A stretch of DNA of 64,000 bases from Aspidapion aeneum (lineage: Eukaryota; Arthropoda; Insecta; Coleoptera; Brentidae). Below the pieces are notes generated by a model. It did not search any database. It was not told the origin of the DNA and saw only the letters and a program-made list of their open reading frames with translations. How positions within the stretch are numbered: position 1 is the first letter of the stretch; every line of letters begins with the position of its first letter. This document shows positions 1 to 10,700 of this stretch, piece after piece. The translations under genes were made by a program, and so were the position numbers. The stretch is taken from positions 3,213,501 to 3,277,500 of the forward strand of contig OY755047.1 in NCBI GenBank assembly GCA_963576565.1, given 5' to 3'.

Positions 1-640
1 AACCTACCTCAAATTAATCCTTATTAACTCCACACTCCTGCACTAGAAAGTCCTCAAAACAAAACTGTATCCTTGGTAACACTCAAATAGTAACTAAATC
101 AGATTTTAAAGTTTGACCTCAAAAGATAAACTGAATACAAACAAAACATATAAACACGAAAACACGCACCGAAACTTGAAATTATGGACGCAAAACACTG
201 TTTCGTATTTGTTTATTTAATTTTAAACATTAAAAAACACTAAAAATCAGCTGGGAAATTCATTAAAATTCGCAAAAAATTAATGATAGTATCGAAATCT
301 TATAAAAATTCCGGGTTTAGTCATAAAAAATTGACAACAAACATGCTAAATTTAACTAATTATAATTCTAAAAATACCGGATTTATACTGAAATTTTTTA
401 AATGCACAGTGGTACTTTGGACCGTTAAAATGAATAGGTATCACAAAAAACATTTAAAAATATTCATATTCGAGTTTTTTAACGACCGCTATATTAAATC
501 CCATAAAATTTATTGCAGACTTCCGAACAAATTCTCGGTTTTGAACGAGGTTTTCCGAAGTATGGTTACATAACTTATTGTAAAGCAATTCAAATGTCTT
601 AAACTATAATACCGGCCAGAAATTGTTTTTTCTTAATCGA
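1..640. other. AT-rich sequence, nothing recognised
   Basis: No open frame here looks coding, and no terminal repeats or microsatellites are visible. Short open frames are explained by low stop density in a few stretches. Confidence 0.5.
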
Positions 641-647
641 CTCACCA

Positions 648-936
648 AGGGCGGATCCAGAGGTGCTTCTCGGGGGGGGGGGGGTACTTTTGGTGACATT
701 CTCTGTTGGTAAAAAACGGTATATATTTTTTTAAGCAGCATTTTATTGAACTAGTCAGTGGTTGTAATTTCGATGATAATAACAATAGACACTTTCCTGC
801 ACCGCAGGCAAAAATTTTGAATTTTTATAAGCAAAAACCTCGGCAAAAACATTACTTTTTACTCATTTTTTGTATATTCAAAAAATTCTCGGGGGGGGGG
901 GGCAAGTGTATATATATATATATATATATATATACC
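648..936 (+). mobile_element. hAT MITE family A, left part, ending in (AT)n
   Basis: The start GGGCGGATCCAGAGGTGCTT followed by a G run matches the left end of the complete copies at 31184-31465 and 51067-51345. The interior (GGTATATATTTTTTTAAGCAGC and the AAAACATTACTTTTTACT region) is shared with them. The right end is replaced by an AT dinucleotide run at about 908-934, so the right terminus is lost. Confidence 0.7.
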
Positions 937-949
937 TGGGACAAATTAT

Positions 950-1450
950 TAAACTGAAAATCAAGAGACAAGTAAGATTGGCTTGGGCAGCATTCAGTAA
1001 ATTAGGCTACATATTAAAAAATACAAAATACGCTTAGTACCTCTGGATCCCAGAACTGGACACTTACAAAATCAAACAAGGATAAGGTAACAAAAGCCCA
1101 AAGATCAATGGAAAGATAAATGTTACTTGTAAAGCTAACAGATACAAAAAGGAATGAATGGATAAGAAATAAAACAAAAGTAAGGCATGTCAGAGGAGAC
1201 GTAGCAAAATTAAAATGGCAAAATGCCGGTCATAATATCAAACAGAAAGACGATCGATGGAACAAATGTATTGTAAACTGGAGGCCTTAGGAAATTAAAA
1301 GAAGTAGGGGAAGATCCCAAATGAGATGGGCGGACGATTTAAAGAAACACGCGGGAACTAGATGGATGAACACGGCGACAGATAGAGAGGAGTGGAAGAT
1401 ATTGGGGGAGTCCTATGTCGAAAGATCGATTAAAGAAGGCTAAATAGATA
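950..1450 (+). pseudogene. RTE-like LINE, C-terminal reverse transcriptase remnant and 3' tail
   Basis: With stops and frameshifts allowed, the plus strand reads as the LINE region after the polymerase core: QRSMER, then RNEWIR, KLKWQNAGH, a W-R-P block, R-S-R-G-R-S-Q-M-RWADDLK, and DREEWK-LGESYV. This order is typical of RTE/BovB-type LINEs in insects. The 3' end is TAAATAGATAGA, matching the (TAGA)n tail at 2908. No intact frame remains. It is a dead, 5'-truncated copy. Confidence 0.75.
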
Positions 1451-2160
1451 GATTTTTACCTTCCTAACAAGCGCAGCAAGGGCTAGTAGAGATGGTATTG
1501 TTTTTATTGTTTGTATTGTATGGCTTTATTTATTTAAAACTGTACCTAAAATCCCAAATGTTCGTTCATAAAATATTATTTTGTGTTTTGCCAATAATAT
1601 AAATCATTAAAAATAAATCAATAAATCTATTATTTAAAATACTTGGGTCTTAAAGATTTCTATGGAATTTCCAGATTCTGGAAACCAAAGATATTCCTTG
1701 CGGAAATGTGTTTTTTTTAAACTAACCAAAACTTTTTTTTAAATAACTAACTTGAAATTTTTTTTCCATATTTTTTTAAATAAAAAACAGAATTTCAGCT
1801 CTTTAAAAAATCGTCCAAAATCATATTTTTAAATCAACAGATTTTTAAATAACAAAAATTCCCGCCAAAAACTAGAAAAGGAATCTAAAATTTCCCGCTT
1901 ATGAATAATTTTCGAAAAAAAAATGTTCAGTACATTAATAAGCATCAACAGTAACAGTACATTTTAATTACACTTTTGGATTTTCTATATCTGATTTTAA
2001 GTAAACGATAGGTAAGCCACAGTACATGTTGTCAAGGAAGGAATATATGACAATTTTTGCATACCTTTTATTTAAAAAAAAAAACAGTACATAAATATCA
2101 GCTTAACTCTATAATAGGTCAATGCGAACAGATGGTAAATCATAAAAATTTATAAAACCA
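1451..2160. other. AT-rich intergenic sequence
   Basis: Homopolymer-rich sequence with no recognised genes or element ends. The CCTTCCTAACAAGCGCAGCAAGGG segment just after the LINE tail may still be flank. Confidence 0.4.
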
Positions 2161-2162
2161 AA

Positions 2163-2340
2163 CTTTTTTGCTCGAAACAACGAGAGAAACGAGAATCTCT
2201 CGACGAGAGAGGGTCTTTCTCTCGTCTCTCCTCGAGCTGTTATTCGAGAGAAAATATCTCTCTCGTCTCGTCGAGAGAGGGCGAGACGAGAGGCGAGAGG
2301 GCGAGACGAGAGGCGAGAATCTCGCGTCTCGGCGGCAACA
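2163..2340. repeat. CGAGA-rich low-complexity block
   Basis: About 180 bases built almost only from CGAGA, CTCTCG and GAGACGAG words in both polarities, with a 3' part repeating GGCGAGACGAGA. It is far more GC-rich than its flanks and gives open frames on both strands (SRRDER and SRERVF-like), which I regard as by-products. CGAG/CTCG words are complementary, so it can fold on itself in many registers. Confidence 0.75.
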
Positions 2341-2624
2341 CAAATGTTTTCCGGCTTTTCTGGAAATATCTTAGGTCATTTCCTTGTAAGTATTTTGTGT
2401 TGGTGTGTAAAAATAGTCCTGCGAAACAGCCTTGGAAAAATTATTTCAAATTGTTCTTTAATTGATTTTCTGATTAACATGTGACTGAGAGAGGTCAAAT
2501 CCGGTATTCTCGTCTTAACATAATTATTAATCATCATCACAAACTTAATAAATATCGACATCCTATAGTCAACGATCATTATTATCAACGTTGATTTTTA
2601 TAAAGTGTGATAAATAGCGTACTG

Positions 2625-2855
2625 TAGCAGCGGCGTAGATTGAAGGGTTTCTTTGTCCCCCCCGCTCTGAGGTACTGGCGACCCATGGGTGCCCTAAGCT
2701 TTATTAAATAGTAGGGCCCACAAAGACTGCCTAATAATAAAGAGAGTATACGAAAGACATGAGGTTCGTTTTTTTTTGGTCGCAAATTTTTTTATGGGCG
2801 TTATTTTCAGACTTCGACCCCCCCCCCCCCCCCGAACCGAACCCCCCCCCCCTCC
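2625..2855 (-). mobile_element. hAT-like MITE fragment with C-rich ends
   Basis: AGCGGCGTAGATTG at the left and a TTTGGTCGCAA segment followed by a long C run at the right match the 374-bp element at 23622-23995 and the end of the 11161 copy. No clear target duplication is visible. The right end runs into a LINE tail. Confidence 0.5.
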
Positions 2856-2930
2856 GAGTGGAAGATATTGGGGGAGGCCTATGTCCAAATATGGATCGAA
2901 GAAGGCTAGATAGATAGATAGACAGATAGC
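2856..2930 (+). pseudogene. RTE-like LINE 3' end with (TAGA)n tail
   Basis: GAGTGGAAGATATTGGGGGA followed by GGCCTATGTCC and a TAGATAGATAGA tail matches the last 75 bases of the LINE at 950-1450. Only the 3' tip is present, as expected of extreme 5' truncation. Confidence 0.7.
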
Positions 2931-3803
2931 ATGGAGTTTGCTTGGAGTGTGAGTTGCATTACATCACTATCTACACTAAAAGTAATGGTTATATTTACAC
3001 GTCATAGAATATGCTATACTTTTAACCCATGGTACATAGTACCCATAGAATCTTAAAAATGTCGCGTAGTACTGCCGCACACGACGGACCGGCAATTTTT
3101 CACGTACTGCTCGTGGCATACTCTGTCTTCGATGAAAAAAAAAGAAAAAACAAAGCAATACCAATACTAAAAACGTTTCTGATGAGGAGTAACTACCTAC
3201 ATTTTTTTACGAAAAGAAAAACTGCTTTTTTCCAATTAAAAATCAGGAGTTGATATTGATTAGGTATAAGTTGACAAAATAAGATTTTTTGAAAAAACAT
3301 GGAGAGTAATTAGTAGCGGTGCGTGGTGTAAAACTTTGGGGGGGGGAGACCCAAAAAAAAAAAACTGCGGCTCAGGCGACATTTTTTTTTATGCCACGCC
3401 CAACTTTTTGGGCCATCGACTTGGCGATTATATCATATAATTAAAATATTAGATATTTATTTAGATATTAGATCTTTTATTATATTTTTTATAAATAAGT
3501 AATAAATGTATTATACCTAGTTTTTATATTTCAGGTTTTGTACAAAAAATGAAGGCTTCTGTCCTTTTACACACATTTCTAATTCGTATTCTTTGGTCAA
3601 TTCCTTTTGGGGTTTATTAATACTTTATGTTGAAATTATTAATTAAATAGGGTTACCAGATGAAAACGTCTCTAACCAGGACCAGCCGTCAAGAAAATCC
3701 GGACAAAATCCGGGCGTCAAAATTTTTTCGATGCCACACACAAAAAATTAATTTTTTTTTTATTGAAACAATAACTAATAAATAACATTATATACCTACT
3801 ATT

Positions 3804-4118
3804 TTATAGGTACTTTTCACTGCTTTGTATTTTATTCAACAGCGTTGAATTTTTAGGCAGAAGTACAAAATCGTAAAATTCTGACCAGCTCATATTTCTT
3901 AAATTGTATGAAGTCATGAGTATTCCTTTTACAGAAGATAAAAGCAGCCTATTTCTTTCTTTGTTCCACTGGGTAGAAATACTTGCATTAAAATATTTTG
4001 CCCATTTTTCGTGGGTAGGCAGATTGTGATCATCAGAAGTAGAATTGTCTGATATGTACTTTTTTAGATTACAAACTTCATCAAAATACTCTGCCAATAT
4101 ATATGCCCCTAAGCTCAC
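3804..4118 (-). pseudogene. hAT transposase C-terminal fragment
   Basis: A 104-residue open frame on the minus strand. Its middle and end, WNKERNRLLLSSVKGILM, then SWSEFYDFVLLP and NKIQSSEKYL, have the E-R-N-R-L...S-V-K...SEFYDF...L-L-K-I-SSEKY pattern seen at the C-terminus of many insect hAT-type transposases. It lies next to the left end of hAT element G, as expected for a transposase read from right to left. A second, stop-filled copy is at 62975-63240 (plus). The N-terminal zinc finger and catalytic core are absent, so it cannot act as a transposase. The upstream part of the frame is cut by the Helentron-like insertion at 4087. Confidence 0.6.
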
Positions 4119-4860
4119 ACTAGGTACTATAATTATAGTGTACGTGTGGGCTAATATAACTAAAAACTGAAATATATTTTATTCAACTCCAGACTAAATT
4201 ACCTTTTGTTTGATACCACACAAGCCATGTTTTGACTTAAACTCAAATTTGTGAAATCTACCCCCACCCTTAAAAAAACAAAAACTAAAATGAATTTTGT
4301 TAAACTCCGGACTCAATTACCTTTCGTTTGATATCACACACACCATATTTTCACTTAAACTCTAATTTTTAAAATATACCCCCACCCTTTTTTTAAAATA
4401 AATTAAAATGTATTTTGTTTAACTGCAGGCTCAATTACCTTTCGTTTGATATCACACACGCCATATTTTCACATATACTCTAATTTTTGAAATCTACCCC
4501 CACCCTTTTATTTGGTTTGTGTTCGGTGGATTTTGTTCATTTTTAAATGACACCATCTCGACCCAAGACCCAGCCTAGGTACCAAATTTCATTAAAATCG
4601 GCCAAGCTCTTTTTGAGTTATGCGCGTTGGTCGTTACAGACAGACATACAGACATACAGAGACAGACAGACATCAGACAGACAGACAGACAGACATACAG
4701 ACAGACAGACAGACAGACAGACGGCACAACAAAAAAGTTTCAAAATCATCTGAAACGCAAAGATATATAAAAATTTTTGAAATCGGAGCAACTTTTTTTT
4801 TCTTGAAAAAATGAGGATCACCATAGCTCACACTACTATAGTATAGTATATGTGTGAGCT
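4087..4860 (+). mobile_element. Helentron/HINE-like nonautonomous element, copy 1
   Basis: It begins TACTCTGCCAATATAT, has a subterminal palindrome AAGCTCACACTAGG...GTGTGGGCT, then three units of about 120 bp (4160-4515), a conserved segment ending GCGCGTTGGTCGTTACAGAC, a (CAGA)n tract, and a terminal hairpin AGCTCACACTACTATAG...GTGTGAGCT. The (GTCY)n-type microsatellite, terminal hairpins and lack of an obvious duplication fit Helentron-associated interspersed elements. The empty site at 62969-62975 is a run of seven T (seven A in this orientation). Here four A lie on the left and five on the right. Confidence 0.75.
4637..4721 (+). repeat. (CAGA)n microsatellite in Helentron-like copy 1
   Basis: Tetranucleotide tract with CATA interruptions. 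It produces the QTDRQTDR-type open frames on both strands, which are not genes. Confidence 0.9.
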
Positions 4861-4935
4861 AAAAATTGTGTGTGCTTAAGACCACACGGCAGAAGTGTCA
4901 ACTTCAACAAGGCGAAATTAATAATACTACTTTAA

Positions 4936-5238
4936 GCGGGGTCTTCACATAACGTTTTACCTTACGTCTTGCCTGTCAGTCAAAAGGGTCAAGTATGACG
5001 GTTGAAAGACTAGCGTAGACACTTGATAGTTTTAACGTACGTTTTTAGATCAGTTTTTGATACAAAACGATGGTTTTATTGGAAAACACTGCGTGATCCA
5101 GTCAGTTCTCTAGGCGGTCTTCCGTCTTAAATCAGTTCAAGTAAAACGTCCGTTTTTCCGTCTACACACAAAGTTTTACTTGATGCGTTTTGACGGAACA
5201 GGCAAGATGTAAGGTAAAACGTTATGTGAAGACCCCGC
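4936..5238. mobile_element. piggyBac-like MITE, copy 1
   Basis: Ends GCGGGGTCTTCACATAACG and CGTTATGTGAAGACCCCGC are inverted and are flanked on both sides by TTAA (4932-4935 and 5239-5242), the piggyBac target. 303 bp, noncoding. Related copies are at 6197-6734 and 62624-62922. Confidence 0.8.
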
Positions 5239-5454
5239 TTAAAGGTGAATTTACACTGCTAAATTTATCGACGATTATTGTTTAATTACATTTTTTGAAA
5301 AGTTTATTTTGCATTATTTGATGTTTATACAGGCGGCTACTTTAAAATCCGGACGTTTATGAAAAATCCGCCCGGACCCACCCGGACGTAGTAAAAATCC
5401 GGACATGTGCGGATTAATCCGGACGTCTGGTAACCCTATAATTAAAGAATTATC

Positions 5455-6190
5455 AAATTTTAAATTTTTTTAAAGTAAAATTTGGGAGTGCACGTGCACA
5501 TGTGCACTTATGGTAAAACCGCTACTTCTTACAATTACCACAACTAAGTGTCAAAAGACCGTTTCAAAAACTCTCTATTATTTTATGTATTTAGCTAAAT
5601 CTCTTTATGAGACGTTAAATTTGCAAAAAATACATCATTAAAAAACCTGGGCAAGTTTTATTGAATGTTTATAAACCTATAAAAGTGACTTCTGGTATTT
5701 ACCAAACGACCGAAAATTGAGCATTACCGACCGCGATATATTGTCGATTTTTTTTGATCGATATATTTATCGATTTTATTGCCGATCTATTGGTGCAATT
5801 ATCGATCGTTAAATGCGTACGTTTACGGTACGGATCTACATTTTTAGCGGCTTTGATTTAAACCTGAAATAAATCGGTGCCAGTCATAGAATTGCAAAAA
5901 TTTTGACGTTGTTACCTACACGTACACATACTAAAGCTTACCATTATAAATAGTAGAGACTTATTTAAACCTTTTTTAACCAAAAAGACTTTGCATAAAA
6001 CGTAAAAAACGAAGTATGAAAATTTTGTAGGCATTAGTTCTACCAAACAACCGGAAAGAATCAATAACCATATAAGGATAACGCTATTATAAGGATTTCT
6101 ATACTGCGCTCTAAGAACCCCCTCCTAGAGGGCAGTAGTAGAAGCCCCATACGAAACCCCCAATGTTTCTTTGTTGGCTTACGAATGACG
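5455..6190. other. Intergenic AT-rich sequence with CGAT cluster
   Basis: No gene recognised. Six CGAT words, three in a TATCGAT or ATCGATA context, lie between 5733 and 5809. Confidence 0.45.
5733..5809. promoter_or_regulatory. Cluster of ATCGAT / CGATA words
   Basis: Six CGAT words fall within 77 bases. They resemble DREF (TATCGATA) and BEAF-32 (CGATA) sites known from flies. Function is inferred only from the motif. No adjacent gene start was found. Confidence 0.3.
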
Positions 6191-6196
6191 CGTAAA

Positions 6197-6734
6197 GCCC
6201 GGTCTAGACATAACATTTTACCTTACGTCTTGCCTGTCAGTCAAAAGGGTCAAGTATGACGGTTGAAAGACTAGCGTACACACTTGATAGTTTTAACGTA
6301 CGTTTTTAGATCAGTTTTAGTAGCTAAACATAGTTTTTTAACCAGTTTTTCAAAATGTTGTGCTGATTTAGTTTGGTAATGTCCCCTGAAGATGTAAGTT
6401 TCTGCTTACGAAACATGTCGGGACTATTTGTTTAAAACAAATTAAAAATTAGTGGAGGAAGAGAAATTATCTTATCTAATGTCGGACGTTTCGTATACCA
6501 ACTTCTAAGTTGCACTCGAAAGGAATTAAAATTGTATCCCCTACCACAAGGAATGCCGCTAAAACTGACGTTTTACCGGAAACAAAGCCTCTACCGATCA
6601 GTTCAACAGGTCCGACATCAGTCCTGTTCAGTTCAGGCAAAACGTACGTTTTATTGTCTACACGAAAGGTTTTGCCTGATCCGTTTTACCTGATCAAGTA
6701 AAACGTCAGGGAAAACGTTATGTGTAGACCCCGC
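6197..6734. mobile_element. piggyBac-like MITE, copy 2, interrupted by Penelope fragment
   Basis: Left end CCCGGTCTAGACATAAC and right end GTTATGTGTAGACCCCGC, followed by TTAA (6735-6738). The left TTAA has decayed to GTAA. Compared with the 303-bp copy at 4936, about 240 bases are added from about 6320, and these contain the hammerhead-like motif at 6381-6424. Confidence 0.7.
6381..6424 (+). ncRNA. Hammerhead-like ribozyme motif of Penelope type (degenerate)
   Basis: GTCCC and GGGAC form a 5-bp stem I around CTGAAGA, a hairpin GTAAG-tttctg-CTTAC, then GAAAC and a GTC. These are the conserved parts, in order, of the hammerhead core (CUGANGA, stem II, GAAA, cleavage at NUH). Penelope-like elements are known to carry hammerheads in their terminal repeats. 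Two points argue against full activity: an extra T between CTGAAGA and stem II, and only two bases to close stem III, which would need a dimeric form. Confidence 0.4.
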
Positions 6735-6739
6735 TTAAG

Positions 6740-7425
6740 GCCACACACAAAGAATTTGTTTTTGGGGTTTTGCGCTTCAAAAAGGGGTAAAAACCCCACT
6801 TGAATATAATCTAAAACTATTTAAATTAAAAGTACTTACCCCTGATTTTGTAAGGGTCCTATACATATAATATAACTTCACATTGTGGCTTGGTAAGCAC
6901 TACAATTTCTAGTTCAAGTCAAGGTCAGTTTGAGAAAAACTAAAAACCAAAATCTTTTATCGAAAAACTACTCTTATAACTAACAAAACTAACACTACCT
7001 ACCTAATAGATTTTTTAAGTCAACCAAAAAAAAATCCCAACAAAATAATGCACTCCCTCTTCTGAATTTTTTCTCTTTAACAATGCGTTTCTTATGCAAC
7101 CAGGCAACAAAAAAAATCGAAGATCTATCGCGCTAGCAATTAGTTTCAAATATAATTTTAATAGTTGGATAATAATAAGATTTTATTAGATAAAAGTTTT
7201 TTAAAAGAGCCGGTGATTTTCCTGGAAGTGTCTCCGTTTTGGAATGCGCTCTATGCATCTTCAAACACATCTTCGCTCACTTGTTCTTCGGCTGTATCTA
7301 CAGGGTCTCCCAAAAGTGTCTTACTGCTTTTAAATGATCTTCAAAAATGCAAAGAAACACTATTATTGCTTATAAGTATTTTTATATCGTTTTTAGTTTT
7401 CTATAAACTTTAATTTCCTTCTTTA
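6740..7425. other. Intergenic sequence, nothing recognised
   Basis: AT-rich, no clear coding frame. The 82-codon open frame at 7165-7413 has no recognisable domain and no splice or promoter context. Confidence 0.4.
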
Positions 7426-7426
7426 G

Positions 7427-7510
7427 CCAAGGGCGCACCCAGGGGTAAGCCTCGAGGCCTGGCCTCCCCAAACCCAAGGATTTTTTAAATATTTTTTTGA
7501 AGAAAAAAAA
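7427..7510 (+). mobile_element. hAT MITE family B, left-end fragment
   Basis: GGGCGCACCCAGGGG, then a GC-rich segment and CCCAAGGATTTTTTAAATA matches the left third of the complete copy at 11161-11435. No right end. Confidence 0.6.
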
Positions 7511-7529
7511 TAGCATAAAAAAGGCTTTC

Positions 7530-8112
7530 CGTCCGCTTATTGGAGGTGTCCGCTTATGAGAGAGAACTGCAAAATTTTAATATATTATATTTATTAACAA
7601 TTTCCGCTAGCTTAAGTTTTTCCGATATTAAATTTTTCAGCGATCTTTTGTGCTGATAGATGTTTCTTCTCCGAGACGTTAACAACTTCACGTAAACTAA
7701 AAAGTTTTTTACTTGGCGCAATTTCAAAGACATCTATTACTACCCAACTGAACAATAAAAATAAGATAGCAGTACCGCCGAATAGAATATGTTGTGAATA
7801 CGACAGAAGTATTTAGTCTCCGCATTAAAACGGAAAGAGGTAATTACCCAGCTGCAGAGTGCGTTGTTGCCAACATGCTACATAATATTTATACCCCTGT
7901 CGTGCAGCGCTCCGTCCCGTTGTCAGCGGTTCGCGTTCGGGTAAGGGAGGTTTCAGAAATTTTTAATAAAAAAAATTGTCCGCGTCCGGTTATTAGAGTG
8001 TCCGGTTATAGGAGTGAATTTTATATGTAAAAAAATAGGGAAAACTTGGTTCCAACCAATTTGTCCGCCTAAAGGGAGTGTCCGCTTAATAAAGATGTCC
8101 GCAAGGTGTACC
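7530..8112 (-). mobile_element. Tigger/pogo-like derivative (TIR family GCGGAC), decayed copy
   Basis: It shares the GTCCGCTTATTGGAGGTGTCCGC start, the TATTAACAATTTCCGCTAGC interior and the GGGAGTGTCCGCTTA end with the copies at 45990, 51011 and 57678. The HTH frame is broken here, and the left terminal CAGTG is missing. Confidence 0.7.
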
Positions 8113-8263
8113 TTAATTTTACAAAAATATTAATACATATATTTTTTCTATCGTCTTCTTATAGCCTAAGGTGAGATGGCACATAATTTTTTTATAATTA
8201 CAAAATTTGTTCTATTTTATTTTTATTAATTACAACAGTTGGTTCGTTTGGTTGTATTTTATA

Positions 8264-9276
8264 CAGTGAAGTCCGGATAAAACGAACCTCAAAAATTAAC
8301 TAAATACGGTTCGTTATATCGGAGGTTCTTCATAAACAGTAATAAAAAATTTTGTTTAATTTTTTGTGTTTCTTTTTTTAATAGTATCCAAGATTAAGAA
8401 AACTAAAAATATTACAAAAAATACTATAAATTTTTATATTTTTAGAAAAAGGCACAATAATACGAATAAAGACAATTATTATTATTGTTCTACATATAAA
8501 TATGGAAAGTACATACTATGGTAGTATGTAATACATATATAAAGAAGCCTAAATCTTTTTTTTATTATTATGAAATCCATAATTTTTGTTTGTACATTTC
8601 TACTTGAAAAATATTCCCTGTTTATATAGCTTTCAAGGTTACAAAATGATGCCCATATTTTATCACGAACTTGGCGTGATTCCAAAAAATTACGAGTTTC
8701 CGAAATTTTGTTTTCCATTTCACGAATGGTTGGAACATTAGTGACTTCAACAGAATTATCTTGAACAGGATCATCATTATCCTCCTAATTATCACTTGAA
8801 TCCATGTTTGAGGTTACGGAGAGATTATAATTTGCGCATCAGTCAACGTTTCTCTTGCTACAATGTCTTTATCAATAGTCACATAATCGTTAAAATCGAA
8901 GTCACACATTTTTCTCTTAGCTTGTTCTTCTACTAAATCAAGCATATCATTATCGAATTCATACTCGTGATCATATTCTGGGTCTTGTGCATGTCTTTAC
9001 AACCATTCGTGTCGTTGCCGTATCGTCTAGTGTGAAAACGCCCATTGTCTGCTTATATAAAGTTCGTTTTAAAAGAAAAATACATATTCTAGATTATTAA
9101 AATTAGGTTCGCTATATCCGGAAGTTCGCTATATCCGGAAGTTCGCTATAAGCGGGATCGTTATAACCAGTAAGACAATACATGAGTATTTATGGATGAC
9201 TTTTGGTATAAAGAAAAAAGGTTCGTATTAACCAGAAGTTCGCTATAAACGGGTTCGTTATAAGCGGACTTCACTG
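8264..9276 (-). mobile_element. Tigger/pogo-like element, second family
   Basis: Inverted ends CAGTGAAGTCCGGATAAAACG and CGTTATAAGCGGACTTCACTG are flanked by TA on both sides (8262-8263, 9277-9278). Extra GTTCGCTATATCCGGAAG copies near the right end are subterminal repeats. 1013 bp, so internally deleted compared with a full Tigger of about 2-3 kb. Confidence 0.8.
8482..8718 (-). pseudogene. Tigger transposase C-terminal remnant
   Basis: A minus-strand frame read inward from the right end of the 8264-9276 element. It ends NVQTKIMDFIIIKKRF, close to the QTKITDFF ending common in Tigger transposases. Upstream, at 8720-9000, are more coding-like acidic segments (DPEYDHEYEFDNDMLDL) broken by stops. 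The DDE core is not present, so it is non-functional. Confidence 0.55.
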
Positions 9277-9284
9277 TATTTTTA

Positions 9285-10700
9285 CAAATTTATAAATTTT
9301 TGCGTTAAGAAAAGGCTATTTTGACCACCCTGTATACAAGGAAAATATATTAAGTACAAATAATTTTTTGCCTGTCGTGTTTTTTTATTAATTTAATAAA
9401 ATTGGCGTGTAATATACTCCAGTAATTTATCAAAATTAAAAGACAAAAAAAAGTCAAGTTCAAGAATTTCAATTTCATATTCCAAAGTGAACTTTATTGT
9501 CGAAGTAATTTTTCTTGGAACCGCGGTGAGAGTGTATAGACCCTAAGTAGTTCAGGCCCTACATCCAAGATTCAAGTCATATGTTGCGTTTAATGATAGA
9601 AGCAACACACTTGGTATGGATGAACATAAGACTCGCTCGAACATTTTACGAAAGGGAACCACCCCTCACAACCCTGGCAGGGGGGTGGTTCCCCCCCTTA
9701 AACGTGGTTTTTGACGGTTTTTTGCTAATAACTCGAAAACGGTCAACTTTTCTAAAAATATTCTAAAGATCATTTTGCAAGCGGATAAAATTTCCTTTTC
9801 GACGATGTACCTTAGTACCCTTTAGAAACAGGAAAATATTTAAAATATATATTTTTTTAAATTTTATTTTTGAGGCGACTATGCAAGATCTACTGAAAAG
9901 GAAATTTCTTTAGCTTTAAAAATGAGTTTTAAAATCGGACATGGACAATAAAATTAAAGAAAATTAAAAAAATATTGTTTATTCCACACGTCTTATTTAT
10001 TTAAATGCCTATAAAAGGTGCGCCACTGATGTAAGGGGGGCGCATTATACATTGTTAGAGAGTATTTTTGGTCACTTCAATAACTATTACTTAATTGTTT
10101 TTGGTCAAGTTAAAAGTTTGCATTATAATTAGACAATTACTGTAAAGTATCACTTTTGAGGGGGGCAAGAGGGGGGCAAGAGGGGGGATGCCCCCTCCGC
10201 ACAATTTAAATGAATTCAACTCGAAAAATTAAGTTTTAAGTTAATACTAATCAAAAAAAAATTATTGCTCACCTTGAGTATTATTTACTGAGTTTATTAA
10301 TGTTCAAAATTTGATTTGAGGATTTCTACAAACACATTTACTTTTATTTCAAGGCGGCCGCTTTAAAAAGTTATGTCTAACTTATTAAATATTTCACTGT
10401 ATAAAATGGGTTTTTAAACAAAAATACTTTTTTGAAAAAAAAAACAATTTGTCAAGAATAAAAAATGCCACAAGAAAAATAAAAAAAAACATATTTTAAA
10501 CATTTTCTCCTTTTTTCGTAGGCCTATGGAACGTACACCACTGCCTTTGGAAGAATACTGTCAAAGTTAGATAGATATCTATAATATATGTGTAATTAGA
10601 CGAAAATTCCTAGAATTTACTAGAATTAAACTATCAAATAAAAGGAACAGAGGAGTAAAATGAGAAAATTAAATAACTAAAACGTTTTTTTGTATAATTT
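9285..10700. other. Intergenic sequence with a GGAACCACCCC hairpin and a G-run cluster
   Basis: No gene recognised. At 9657-9694 GGAACCACCCC and GGGGGGTGGTTCC form a strong stem. At 10158-10200 three runs of six G separated by CAAGA form a G-quadruplex candidate followed by a complementary C-rich run. Confidence 0.5.

Larger units (their letters stand above)
3648..5438 (-). mobile_element. hAT element G, copy 1 (with nested insertions)
   Basis: Terminal inverted repeats TAGGGTTACCAGA and TCTGGTAACCCTA are flanked by a perfect 8-bp duplication TAATTAAA (3640-3647 and 5439-5446), diagnostic of hAT transposition. The interior carries a transposase C-terminal remnant (3804-4118, minus), a Helentron-like insertion (4087-4860) and a TTAA-flanked piggyBac MITE (4936-5238). 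The sister copy at 62422-63407 has the MITE but not the Helentron-like insertion, so the MITE joined before the family spread. Confidence 0.85.

Noticed and set aside
2140..2374. Arg/Ser-rich frames on both strands
   Set aside because: Come from the CGAGA repeat; mirrored on both strands.
4547..4824. Open frames rich in QTDRQTDR and CLSVCLSV at 4.6, 32.2, 36.1 kb
   Set aside because: Translations of the CAGA/CTGT microsatellite inside Helentron-like copies; periodic in all frames.
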